In this document: positions 1 to 9,301 of the stretch, piece by piece
How positions within the stretch are numbered: position 1 is the stretch's first letter
Layout of the letters: every line of letters starts with the position of its first letter
Origin: an uncultured Akkermansia sp.
GTDB lineage: Bacteria; Verrucomicrobiota; Verrucomicrobiia; Verrucomicrobiales; Akkermansiaceae
Direction of reading: 5' to 3'
Length of the DNA stretch: 49,658 bases
NCBI GenBank assembly: GCA_947630815.1
Contig: CANRJD010000004.1
Coordinates: forward strand, 1-49,658
Notes under the pieces: generated by a model
The model's input: only the letters and a program-made list of their open reading frames with translations
What the model was told of the DNA's origin: nothing
Database searches by the model: none
Program-made: the position numbers and the translations under genes

Positions 1-481
1 CATTTATTGCATCATTTTTTCTTCTTCCTCCTCTCACACACTTTCCCCGCTCGAGGAGTTTTTAGAGATGGCAAAATAAGGACTTGACACACGTATTTCA
101 AATACGTATTCCCTATTTGTTTCATAAGAAAGACCCACTCTGGTAGTGGGGCATCCCAACTCCACGGCAAACGCATCATGAAATGTGTTTACTCATTTAC
201 GATTTACGACTTGAGAAGTTCTCTCGCCTGAAGTGCGGGGGTGCGGAGTGGGTGCGCAGAGAAACATTCAAAACATTGCGTATTGTCAGTTAGAATGGTT
301 TGTGGATACGCGATGCCAGTTTGCAAACTTCTTCTCCATCGCCTTTCTCACATGAAGCGCATGGGAGACGGGCTAAATGGGCTTGGGGAAATTTTATTGG
401 GTCACGTGTGCGTTTGCCTTAGAGCAATCTCACATCTTCACTTGCCAAAAGGGAAGAATGGTGGTAAGATGCGCGCAAGCT

Positions 482-751
482 ATGGCTCTTCCAACAAATC
501 AGCAACCGGCTTTCGATTTCAAAATCGAAACTGCCGAAGTAAAAGAAAAGAAGCAAGGCATTCTCTTCTATATTCTTCCTCCGCTCGTTGTCGCCTCTGT
601 CTTTGTGTATTGTTACCTGAACAGCCAGGCGCCTGAGACGTCTGATCAAGCGATCGGGGGTCACGCAAAGGCGAAGCCGGTGTATTCCACCACGGCGCAA
701 TACTTGGATGATGAGGAAGAAGAGGAAACGGAAGACACCAGCGATGAGTAA
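482..751 (+). CDS. Small single-pass membrane protein, acidic C-terminus (hypothetical)
   Basis: ORF track 377..751; likely start ATG at 482 ([13 protein letters not shown]...). Hydrophobic segment [20 protein letters not shown], then acidic tail [14 protein letters not shown]; stop overlaps the start of icd. Confidence 0.55.
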   Translation: MALPTNQQPAFDFKIETAEVKEKKQGILFYILPPLVVASVFVYCYLNSQAPETSDQAIGGHAKAKPVYSTTAQYLDDEEEEETEDTSDE

Positions 752-1976
752 AGGTATGCCGACTCCTATCTCCATGCAGCCGAGTGGTCTTGTAGTACCG
801 CCTCACCCCACAATTCCGTACATCATCGGAGATGGTTCCGGCCCCGACATCTGGCGTGCCTCGCGACCGGTCATCGATGCCGCCGTGCGCGCGGCCTACG
901 CTGATTCTCGCAGCATCGACTGGATCGAAGCGCTTGCGGGACAAAAAGCGTACGATACGGTGGGAACTTGGCTTCCGGAAGAGACGATGCAGGCTTTTCG
1001 CGATTATCTGGTGGGCATTAAAGGCCCCCTCACCACTCCGGTAGGCGGGGGCATTCGTTCTCTGAATGTGGCTCTTCGTCAAGGTCTGGACCTGTACTGC
1101 TGCGTGCGTCCGGTGCGCTATTTCCCCGGACTGGAAACACCCGTAAAACACCCCGAACTGGTGGATATGGTTGTGTTCCGCGAGAATACGGAGGATATCT
1201 ACGCGGGAATAGAGTTTTCGGCAGACTCTGCGGAGGCAGGCGTATTGCGTGACTGGCTGAGTACCACCTTCCCGGAAAGAGCGGCAAAAATTCGTTTTCC
1301 TCAAACAAGCGGCTTCGGCATCAAGCCCGTCTCGCGCGAAGGAACGGAGCGGCTTGTGCGCGCTGCTATCCAGTACGCTATCGATCACCAGCTACCCAGC
1401 GTCACTCTGGTGCACAAGGGCAATATCATGAAATTCACCGAGGGGGCATTCCGCGATTGGGGATACGCACTTGCGGAGCGCGAGTTCGGAGCTGTCCCCT
1501 GCGGCAAGGGGCCTTGGCGAAAGCTCCCTTGCGGGATCATCATCAAGGACTGCATTTGCGATGCCTTTTTGCAGGAAATACTGCTGCACCCCGCGGAACA
1601 CTCCGTGGTTGCTACGCTTAACTTGAATGGCGATTATTGCTCCGATGCTCTTGCGGCGCAGGTGGGCGGCATTGGCATCTCACCCGGGGCCAACATCAAT
1701 TACCGCACGGGACACGCCGTTTTTGAAGCCACACACGGCACTGCCCCTAATCTGGCAAATCAAAACAGAGTGAACCCGAGCTCCTTCCTGCTTTCTGCTC
1801 AGATGATGCTCAGTTATATCGGCTGGAACGAGGCGGCTGATGCCCTGCTGCGCGGAATGCAGGCTGCTCTCGCGGCTCATCAAGTCACTGCGGATCTGGC
1901 GGCTCTTATTCCGGGCGCCTCCGCCCTGAGCACATCCGACTACGCCGAGGCGTTGATTGCTCACATTCTTTCCTGA
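744..1976 (+). CDS. icd: NADP-dependent isocitrate dehydrogenase (E. coli Icd-like)
   Basis: [98 protein letters not shown] opens at 708; starts at 744 or 756 are more likely. Confidence 0.95.
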   Translation: MSKGMPTPISMQPSGLVVPPHPTIPYIIGDGSGPDIWRASRPVIDAAVRAAYADSRSIDWIEALAGQKAYDTVGTWLPEETMQAFRDYLVGIKGPLTTPVGGGIRSLNVALRQGLDLYCCVRPVRYFPGLETPVKHPELVDMVVFRENTEDIYAGIEFSADSAEAGVLRDWLSTTFPERAAKIRFPQTSGFGIKPVSREGTERLVRAAIQYAIDHQLPSVTLVHKGNIMKFTEGAFRDWGYALAEREFGAVPCGKGPWRKLPCGIIIKDCICDAFLQEILLHPAEHSVVATLNLNGDYCSDALAAQVGGIGISPGANINYRTGHAVFEATHGTAPNLANQNRVNPSSFLLSAQMMLSYIGWNEAADALLRGMQAALAAHQVTADLAALIPGASALSTSDYAEALIAHILS

Positions 1977-1982
1977 GGAGCC

Positions 1983-2657
1983 ATGGCCGACCCGCAATTC
2001 GTCCACGACACATTCAGCGCCATTGCCTCACGCTACGTGTTGGCCAATCATATGCTCTCACTGGGGGCGGATGTGCTTTGGCGCTCACGAGCAGTGCAAA
2101 TCATCTCGGAATGGCATCCCTCCAACCTCATGGATGTCGCCACTGGCACGGGCGACTTGGCGCTGGATATCTGCCGGGAGTTGCCGGAAATACGCGTGCT
2201 CGGGCTTGATTTCTGCGAACCGATGCTCGCCATTGCGCGGCGGCGGGGGCTGACCCGCACCCTGCAAGCTGATGCCATGCACATGCCGCTCGAGAATGCC
2301 TCATTCGATGCACTGACCATCTCCTTCGGCCTGCGCAATCTACCGGATTATACGGCAGCCTTGCTCGAGTTTCGGCGAGTGCTGAGACCCGGAGGGCACC
2401 TTCTCGTGCTCGATTTTTCTCTTCCCGACGGCATCGCCAGAGGCCCCTACCGGCTGTACCTGCACCACATCCTACCCCATTTGGCCGCATGTCTTACCGG
2501 CAACCACTCTGCATACGCCTACTTGGGACGCAGTATTGAGCAATTTCCTCGCGGACTCGCCATGATGAAGCTGATGCGACAGGCGGGATTTACCAATCCC
2601 ACGCACCTGCCACTCTGCGGCGGCATCGCTGCTATTTATACGGCAGAAGCCCGATAG
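1983..2657 (+). CDS. ubiE: Demethylmenaquinone/ubiquinone biosynthesis methyltransferase
   Basis: VHDTFSAIASRYVLANHMLSLGADVLWR, DVATGTGDLALDI, ISFGLRNLPDYTAALLEFRRVLRPGG are UbiE/MenG hallmarks. Confidence 0.92.
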   Translation: MADPQFVHDTFSAIASRYVLANHMLSLGADVLWRSRAVQIISEWHPSNLMDVATGTGDLALDICRELPEIRVLGLDFCEPMLAIARRRGLTRTLQADAMHMPLENASFDALTISFGLRNLPDYTAALLEFRRVLRPGGHLLVLDFSLPDGIARGPYRLYLHHILPHLAACLTGNHSAYAYLGRSIEQFPRGLAMMKLMRQAGFTNPTHLPLCGGIAAIYTAEAR

Positions 2658-2753
2658 CGAAAGGAATCATTTACGATTTAAACCATTTACGATTTACGAT
2701 TTGGAAATTTGGCGAGCCTCCGGCTCGCGAAAGATGCGGAGCGTAAGCAAAGG

Positions 2754-2777
2754 GGGCGGTGGCGACTAGCGTCGCCC
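2754..2777. repeat. Intergenic hairpin module GGGCGGTGGCGACTAGCGTCGCCC (second copy 24600-24623)
   Basis: Identical 24-mer at both sites, each followed by CATGTACGA heptamers; internal stem GGCGAC/GTCGCC. Confidence 0.85.
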
Positions 2778-3004
2778 ATGTACGATGTACGATTTGGGGA
2801 ATTCGGCGCGTTGCGTGAAATTGCGATTGTGTAGGTGTGGACGTGGCAGATGTGCTCAATGAGCCCCAAACATGCGGCGTGAAAAAAAACGGGGCAAGAC
2901 GCACTTTCTGATGGACAAAAAGCGCACATTCAGGTAGGATGGAGCGCGTATGAGCGGAGCGCCTTTCCGGACTCCGCGCACCAAGTCTTACCCTGCTTCC
3001 TATC

Positions 3005-3637
3005 ATGCCATTCTTCAACAACTCCAAGAGCAATTCGGAACCTGATTTCAAGACGAATTCCGACTTTTCAAATGACTCCGTCAGTTCGCCGTGGGACACC
3101 CCTGCGGGCGATCCTTCTGATCCCGCCTCCGATTTCTACACCAGCCAAGATTCCGGTTCGTCTCCCTTCGGTCAGTCCTCCCCGGACATTCCCTCGTCTT
3201 CCAACAGCAACGTGCTCAACTCTGATGTTACTGTGATCGGAACTCTGCGTTTCTCGGAGGATCTGCTAGTGGATGGCATCGTGGAAGGGGAGATTGTATC
3301 CGATGGAGTGCTCACAGTGGGAGCCAACGCCAAGATTTCCGGTACGGATAAGAACCAGCCGGCTATCCGCACAAAGAGCGCCATTATCCATGGCAAGGTT
3401 ATCGGCAACGTCGTAGTTTCTGACCGCGTTGAACTTTCCTCTACCGCTGAATTGCAGGGGGATGTCACTGCGAACAGTATCGCTATTCAGGAGGGAGCTC
3501 AGATTGTAGGCCACGTCCAAGCGGGCGCTAACCTCGGTATAACCGCTCCCCTCAAGTCTCCGGCGTCCTCACCCAGGAAGAGCGTCAGGCGTACTTCCCC
3601 TTCTGCCGATGAAGACGCCTCCAATCTTTTGGTATGA
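3005..3637 (+). CDS. Bactofilin family cytoskeletal protein
   Basis: Central beta-helix NSDVTVIGTLRFSEDLLVDGIVEGEIVSDGVLTVGANAKISG...VIGNVVVSDRVELSSTAELQGDVTA with disordered termini. Confidence 0.88.
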   Translation: MPFFNNSKSNSEPDFKTNSDFSNDSVSSPWDTPAGDPSDPASDFYTSQDSGSSPFGQSSPDIPSSSNSNVLNSDVTVIGTLRFSEDLLVDGIVEGEIVSDGVLTVGANAKISGTDKNQPAIRTKSAIIHGKVIGNVVVSDRVELSSTAELQGDVTANSIAIQEGAQIVGHVQAGANLGITAPLKSPASSPRKSVRRTSPSADEDASNLLV

Positions 3638-4314
3638 TTGAAGCGAGGATGGCCTCTGCAGACTCGGGCTTCATCACCCGACCGCTGGAGGCTCCCGGTT
3701 TCTCCGGCTATTTGGCACAGGGTGGGCACAAGCGGCGTGATCCTCTCGCGCCTCCTGTGGAGCGTGAGTCGCGTGTCGCCGTTCCGATGCGTGAGATCGT
3801 GTGTTACGAATGCGGTAAAACCTGCAGCATACCTGCTGCTGCGCTCTCCGCATCGTGCTCCCACTGCTCTGCGCATCTGAATACGGACAACATCACTGTC
3901 AAGCCGGGCACTCGCCATTTGCGAGTGCGCACGCTCGGGGATGTGAGAATACCGTCCTCAGTAGAGCTCTCGGGACTGGATGTGATATGCCACCATTTGC
4001 ACATGGCAGGGCGCGTGAATGGCACACTGCGCGCCACGGGGAACGTCACGCTGGCGGGACACGCTACGGTGAGTGGCAAGCTCGTAGCCGATGAACTGAT
4101 TGTGCAACGCGGCGCGAAAGTAGAAATGCAGTCGGGTATTTCCGTTGAGCATGCAGATGTGCACGGCGCGTTCAGTGGGCGCCTGTACGCCCGCGACTCC
4201 GTGCACATATACCCCGGAGGCAAACTCAATGGGCCCTGCTGCACGCCGTATCTGCAAATTGATCCCGGCGGTCGTCACATCGGCGCCCGGGAGACTCCTG
4301 ACTCCTCCCTCTGA
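3634..4314 (+). CDS. Bactofilin-like protein with N-terminal zinc ribbon
   Basis: CYECGKTC...CSHCSAHL followed by a bactofilin-like core (SSVELSGLDVICHHLHMAGRVNGTLRATGNVTLAGHATVSGKLVADEL); start overlaps the preceding bactofilin. Confidence 0.75.
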   Translation: MIEARMASADSGFITRPLEAPGFSGYLAQGGHKRRDPLAPPVERESRVAVPMREIVCYECGKTCSIPAAALSASCSHCSAHLNTDNITVKPGTRHLRVRTLGDVRIPSSVELSGLDVICHHLHMAGRVNGTLRATGNVTLAGHATVSGKLVADELIVQRGAKVEMQSGISVEHADVHGAFSGRLYARDSVHIYPGGKLNGPCCTPYLQIDPGGRHIGARETPDSSL

Positions 4315-4322
4315 CACAAACT

Positions 4323-6791
4323 ATGGATATTCGCGTCAGCGGCGCTTCCCTCAATACGCTGCAGCACATCGATCTGTGTCTGCCGTCGGGAAAGCTCATT
4401 GCGCTGGCGGGGCCAAGCGGTTCCGGCAAGAGCACGTTGGCGCGCGACACGCTTTTTGCTGAGTCACGTCGCCGATTTCTGGATTGTCTCTCCCCCGCTG
4501 CGCGGCGTATGATGGCTCGCCCCGCCCGACCCGAAGTGGAGAGCATTGAGGGGCTGCCCCCTGCCCTGTGCCTTGAACAGGGGCTTCCCGTTTCCACATC
4601 CCGTGCCGTGTTGGGCAGTATCACTGAATCACTCGACTACCTGCGCATCATTTACGCTGCCATAGGAACGCCGCATGACCCCGTCACAGGCGAAGCGCTC
4701 ACCCGGCTCAGCCCGGATGAAATCTCCGCCGCACTTTGCGAGCTCCCCTGCGGTACGCGGCTCACCCTTCTCGCACCGTTGGCGAGTAAATGGGGCGATG
4801 AGGAGGACGAGCTGAGCACGATGCAACTGCGCAAAGCCGGCTACCTGCGCCTGCGAGTGAATGGCGAGTTGCGCGACTTGGACGAGCTGGAAGAGAAGCC
4901 CCTGCCACCGGAGGCAACACTGGAGTTGGTGGTGGATCGCCTCATCATCAAGCCGGAGAATTTTTCGCGCTTGGCAGACTCTCTGCAGAGTGCGCTTCGG
5001 ATCTGCCCGGATGAAGTACGCGCGTTGACGCAAGCCCCCGGGCAAGAGGAAGCTCAGCTGAGCAGCTTCCACACACGCTTTCGCAATGAACACACCGGGT
5101 TCACCCTGCCGGACCTCAGCCCGGAACTTTTCTCCCCTTTTTCGTCGAGCGGCGCATGCCCCAAATGTGGGGGACGCGGGGTCGTTGAAAATCGCAAGAA
5201 GGCGCTCACGACTTGCCCGGCATGCGGCGGCATGCGGCTGAATCCCACCGCCCTGGCTGTCACTCTGCACTTCGGCGAACGCGAAATCGGCCTCGGCGAC
5301 TTTTGCCACGTTACCGTGCGGCATAATCTGGAGCTGCTGGATTCACTTTCCCTGCCGGCGGTGTTCTCCCGGGCTCTTCGACCTGCGCTGGATGCACTGC
5401 GCATGCGGCTGGTGTGTCTGCATGAGCTCGGCTTGGGCTACCTGACCCTTGACCGACCGGCCACGACACTTTCGGGCGGTGAACTGCAACGCGCTCGCTT
5501 GGCCGGACAAATCGGCGGAGGGCTCTCCGGCGTGCTGTACGTGCTGGATGAACCCACCATCGGTCTGCATTCTTCCGAAACCAAACGGCTTATCCTCGCG
5601 TTGCAACGCTTGCGCGACAAGGGAAACACGGTCCTCGTCGTGGAGCATGACGCTGAACTGTTGCGCGCCGCAGATCTCATCGTGGAAATGGGCCCCGGCA
5701 GCGGACCGGAGGGCGGACGCATTGTGGCGACCGGCACCTGCGCGCAGCTCATGGATAACCCGGATTCCCCCACCGGCGCCTGGCTGGCGGGTCGCTGCAC
5801 CTACGCCCGGCCCACACCCATCACCCCCGGTGAATACGGATGGCTCACCCTGCACCACGCCAGCGCGCACAACCTGAAAAACATCGACTTCACCTTTCCC
5901 GTTGCCGCCTTCACCTGTCTGGCGGGTCCCGGCGGCTCCGGCAAAAGTACATTGGTGCACGATTGCCTCGTCCCTGCACTCAAGACCGGCAAACTCAGCG
6001 GGGCAGAAAACATCCAACGCGCTGTCGTGGTGGATCAGAGCCCCATCGGCAGCGGGGGACGCTCCACCCCCGCCACAGCCACGGGCCTGCTGGATGTACT
6101 GCGCCCGCTCTACGCGCGCCTTCCTCTGTCGCGTGCACGCGGGTACACGCCGGCTCGCTTTTCGCTGAATGTGCGCGGGGGACGTTGCGAGCGCTGCAGC
6201 GGCACAGGCTTCCTGGAGGTAGATATGAACTTCCTGGCCGATCTCCACACCCCTTGCGACGCCTGCCACGGCGCCCGGTACAACCGCGAAACGCTGGAGG
6301 TCACCTGGCGCGGCAAATCGATTGCTCAAGCGCTTGCCCTCACCGTACAGGAAGCCCTCTCCTTTTTTTCGAGCATTCCTGCGGCAGTCTCCATTCTGCA
6401 AGCTATGCACGATATCGGCTTGGGCTACCTGCCTCTCGACCGGGCTGCAGAAACACTCTCCGGCGGGGAAGCGCAGCGAGTCAAATTGGCCACTTATCTG
6501 GCTAAAGCAGGCCCATCCCGCAACCAGCGCGCGCTGCACGAGAAAAAACTCCTCTTCATTTTGGATGAGCCTACCACCGGTCTGCACTTTGCAGAAGTGG
6601 ATCAACTGCTACGCGCCATCTATCGCCTGCGTGATGCCGGTCATACCGTTCTGTGCATCGAGCACCACCCGGGCATGCTCTCCCGCGCCGATTATCTGGT
6701 GGAGCTCGGACCGGGTGCCGGTGACGAAGGAGGCCGCATTGTTTCTGCCGGCAAACCACATCCATCCCAAGAAAAAGCGATCCCAACATGA
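4323..6791 (+). CDS. UvrA-like ABC ATPase (UvrA2-type paralog, 822 aa)
   Basis: GPSGSGKST, GPGGSGKST, LSGGELQRARLA, LSGGEAQRVKLA, zinc-finger CX2C motifs (CPKCGG...CPACGG; CERCSGTG...CDACHG). Confidence 0.9.
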   Translation: MDIRVSGASLNTLQHIDLCLPSGKLIALAGPSGSGKSTLARDTLFAESRRRFLDCLSPAARRMMARPARPEVESIEGLPPALCLEQGLPVSTSRAVLGSITESLDYLRIIYAAIGTPHDPVTGEALTRLSPDEISAALCELPCGTRLTLLAPLASKWGDEEDELSTMQLRKAGYLRLRVNGELRDLDELEEKPLPPEATLELVVDRLIIKPENFSRLADSLQSALRICPDEVRALTQAPGQEEAQLSSFHTRFRNEHTGFTLPDLSPELFSPFSSSGACPKCGGRGVVENRKKALTTCPACGGMRLNPTALAVTLHFGEREIGLGDFCHVTVRHNLELLDSLSLPAVFSRALRPALDALRMRLVCLHELGLGYLTLDRPATTLSGGELQRARLAGQIGGGLSGVLYVLDEPTIGLHSSETKRLILALQRLRDKGNTVLVVEHDAELLRAADLIVEMGPGSGPEGGRIVATGTCAQLMDNPDSPTGAWLAGRCTYARPTPITPGEYGWLTLHHASAHNLKNIDFTFPVAAFTCLAGPGGSGKSTLVHDCLVPALKTGKLSGAENIQRAVVVDQSPIGSGGRSTPATATGLLDVLRPLYARLPLSRARGYTPARFSLNVRGGRCERCSGTGFLEVDMNFLADLHTPCDACHGARYNRETLEVTWRGKSIAQALALTVQEALSFFSSIPAAVSILQAMHDIGLGYLPLDRAAETLSGGEAQRVKLATYLAKAGPSRNQRALHEKKLLFILDEPTTGLHFAEVDQLLRAIYRLRDAGHTVLCIEHHPGMLSRADYLVELGPGAGDEGGRIVSAGKPHPSQEKAIPT

Positions 6792-7180
6792 AGTCATCGG
6801 CGCGCAATGTAGCATAATGCGTTCACAATTTACGATTTACAACACGCACGACGGCTGTAAGTCAGTTTGGGCAAAAGCTATCTCTTTTGGCTAATCGACC
6901 TCACGGCCGTCGGTCGCTTTCGCCCCTCGGGGCAAAAGCTGTGCTTTTGTCCAATCCCACTCCGAGCCCTCGGGGGCTTTCACGGCTTTGCTCAATCATC
7001 AATGGTTTGAGCTTCTTGCTGACTTACCTTCTTCATCCATGGGAAGCGAATGAGGAATGAATTGAATGAGCCCTGAGAAGATTTTATTGGGACACGTGTG
7101 CATGACCTCAATTCTTTCTGTCATCTGTTGCATTTATTCTTGCAATCTACATTATCCTTGTATCCGGGGAGCATTTAGCA

Positions 7181-8287
7181 TTACGTCCTTGCGATAGTGT
7201 ACAGGGGATGAATAAAGGTATAGCATGCATCAAAGGTAGGTTTGATAACCCAATTTCCTTCATGGTCAACATATCCTTCTTTATTATTTTTTTTGTCGCG
7301 AACTGCTACTAGACCGTGAGCGTAATAATCAAACCAAGAGATCATAAATTGAGGGGGCGTGACAATGCAACCGGTATGGTGCATAATTCCATAGGAGCCC
7401 TTTTTCTTATACCACCACAATGAGTCTCCGATAGGATGTATCTCTGAGTAGGTCGGTTTCAGAGTTACCTCACCTTCTTTATTAAGCAGACCAGCTTTTA
7501 GAACAGAGAAGAACGCTATATGCCCGTGAGAGCAATCTGATAAAAGGTAAAACGGAGATTTTTTCTGTAGGTGATGGCAGGTGAATACGATCTCCCATTC
7601 TGCATCGACAAAATATATGTTGGAATTCATGTCTGTTATAGCTCGCAAACCCTCCTGCAATTCGCCGATGTTACGATAGGGACCATGTAAGGAGTCTTTG
7701 CGGATATCGTACAGATATTGTGGCGGATCATATGCTTTTTTATCAGCACATTTGTACACAAGAACTTCTGATATATTCCCTGCTTCATCATAGTGAGAAT
7801 GAATAAACCTCCAATTGCTCGGAAATTTGCGTAAGATATGTCCCTTCCGATCAAGCAAGAACAAACCCTTGTTATAATTCTCTCCCAGAGTCCATTTCCC
7901 TTTGTATGGATGTATGTATAACGGAAGAGGCTCGAAAAGCGGGCGAAACTCTGTATCAAACGCTACACTGGCAATTCCCCGCATACCGTTTGGCGTTGCT
8001 TCCGAATCAAGGAGATTTCTCTGTCGCCCAAAATTCCTTTTTTCGATCAGGTAACCTACTATCGTATCTTCAATAGGGTAGCGCCAATCCACTCGATACA
8101 CGATTTGCTTGCCTGCGATATGTGTAGGTAAAGGGTACATCCGATGATGATTAACACTGTAGATAGAGGGTCTATAATCGTTTTCGATGAGACAAAGACC
8201 CGACTCACCTACCATGGACAAGAGGTGAGCAGACGAAAAAACGATATCCCCTTTCTTATCTATGATATGGTAATTCCCATTTTGCAT
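7181..8287 (-). CDS. WG-repeat-like protein
   Basis: Repeated motifs such as YGIMHHTG, LLNKEGEVTLKPTYSEIHPIGDSLWWYKKKGSYG, GYVDHEGNWVIKPTFD, LFLLDRKGHILRKFPSNW. Confidence 0.7.
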   Translation of the reverse strand: MQNGNYHIIDKKGDIVFSSAHLLSMVGESGLCLIENDYRPSIYSVNHHRMYPLPTHIAGKQIVYRVDWRYPIEDTIVGYLIEKRNFGRQRNLLDSEATPNGMRGIASVAFDTEFRPLFEPLPLYIHPYKGKWTLGENYNKGLFLLDRKGHILRKFPSNWRFIHSHYDEAGNISEVLVYKCADKKAYDPPQYLYDIRKDSLHGPYRNIGELQEGLRAITDMNSNIYFVDAEWEIVFTCHHLQKKSPFYLLSDCSHGHIAFFSVLKAGLLNKEGEVTLKPTYSEIHPIGDSLWWYKKKGSYGIMHHTGCIVTPPQFMISWFDYYAHGLVAVRDKKNNKEGYVDHEGNWVIKPTFDACYTFIHPLYTIART

Positions 8288-8555
8288 AAGAAGTTGCCCA
8301 CTTCTCCCCTGAGGGTAACAGAAGATTGAAAGAAATGCAAGATTAATTATGCAGGATCATTGGCATCCCGTAACATCGTCGACACGATGACGTCATGCGC
8401 ATAACAACGGGGTTTGGCGGGGGATTAAAACAGCAAACACCTTTTTTGGCTCTTTGTAAATTTCTAGGCTCTGTCCTACCACAGTGTTGATTTTTGAGAA
8501 ATCGGTGTAAATTGAAGTGGTGTTGGAGGTGACGTGAGGTCGCTAAATATGGGGA

Positions 8556-9029
8556 ATGATACGAAGCGTAGCTGGACAGCAGGAAGCCTATGACAATTTC
8601 ATTGAGTGGCTGTTGGAGTCAGAAGCGCAGGAGGCGTATGAAGAGTATGTCGGGAGGAAGCAGCGCGAATACGGCATTCTGGCGGAGAAGAAGAAAAGGG
8701 ATGAAATGATTGAAGTGGGGACTTTCCCCAACTTAAGGAAATTTGTTGTAGGAGGAGGGCCGTTATTCGTATCTAATGGTATTTTAATTAAGCTCAAGGA
8801 AAAGCACAGAATAGGGAACGGAATAGGCTTCATTAAGAGTGTGCTTGATAATTATGACTTTGCGAAGAAATACAAGAAAGGGTTTTTCAACTTCTATAAG
8901 GTTGTCAATAGAGAATGGGGTGTGCAATATAGACAGGTCGGCATAGCGGTTACAGATAAGGTTGTCACAACCGCGTTTTTAATCACAAAGGATGCGTACG
9001 AGAAAGCCTACGAGCAAAGAATACAGTAA
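8556..9029 (+). CDS. Hypothetical protein, 157 aa
   Basis: Uninterrupted ORF ending at a bidirectional-looking terminator; basic aromatic-rich C-terminal half. Confidence 0.5.
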   Translation: MIRSVAGQQEAYDNFIEWLLESEAQEAYEEYVGRKQREYGILAEKKKRDEMIEVGTFPNLRKFVVGGGPLFVSNGILIKLKEKHRIGNGIGFIKSVLDNYDFAKKYKKGFFNFYKVVNREWGVQYRQVGIAVTDKVVTTAFLITKDAYEKAYEQRIQ

Positions 9030-9054
9030 AAAAGGAGTCCCGAAGGACTCCTTT
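9028..9054. terminator. Intrinsic terminator (10-bp stem, tetraloop), U-tract on minus strand
   Basis: Plus strand aaaAAAGGAGTCCcgaaGGACTCCTTTc; perfect 10-bp stem. Confidence 0.8.
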
Positions 9055-9226
9055 CAACATTCCCACGGGAAGGCCTCTACAAAGACTTACAGACTTAACG
9101 CCCTTGGTGTAGCACACGCTCCGCATACTACAAACCCCACGAGTTAGCTAACCAACCTACGTCAGGGCATTTCGCCCTGCACTACGCCCTGCTGTTGTAG
9201 CAGCAAGACCTCAATAGGAAGAACGC
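9028..9226 (-). ncRNA. Structured non-coding RNA candidate (~199 nt; 6S-like possible, family unassigned)
   Basis: Minus strand: TTGACA-N17-TACAAT promoter; several hairpins (CUGCU/AGCAG; CAGGGC-GAAAU-GCCCUG; GUAGUAUGC-GGAGC-GUGUGCUAC); ends in AAAGGAGTCC-TTCG-GGACTCCTTT plus T-tract. No ORF of 60 aa or more. Confidence 0.6.
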
Positions 9227-9232
9227 AGGGGC

Positions 9233-9261
9233 ATTGTACGAGAACTTTCCCCCGATGTCAA
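9233..9261 (-). promoter_or_regulatory. Sigma-70-like promoter of the ncRNA
   Basis: Minus strand TTGACA (9261-9256), 17-nt spacer, TACAAT (9238-9233). Confidence 0.65.
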
Positions 9262-9301
9262 GCACAAAAATTGAGCTTGGTGAGGGAAGTTTTTGCGCTG
9301 T

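Noticed and set aside
5343-6605. 420-aa antisense ORF in the UvrA2-like gene (and other long antisense ORFs, e.g. 519..1388, 37879..39231, 25xxx in acnA)
   Set aside because: Shadow ORFs of GC-rich genes with clear sense-strand family motifs.
8288-8345. N-terminal extension of the WG-repeat gene with a signal-peptide-like stretch (INLAFLSIFCYPQG)
   Set aside because: The frame is open but lacks a standard start codon after the upstream stop; could be decay or a rare start, not enough to claim.
9028-9226. tmRNA, SRP RNA or RNase P RNA
   Set aside because: Too short for tmRNA/RNase P, no tRNA-like ends or tag ORF, and no SRP GGAAGCAGC-type apical motif recognised.
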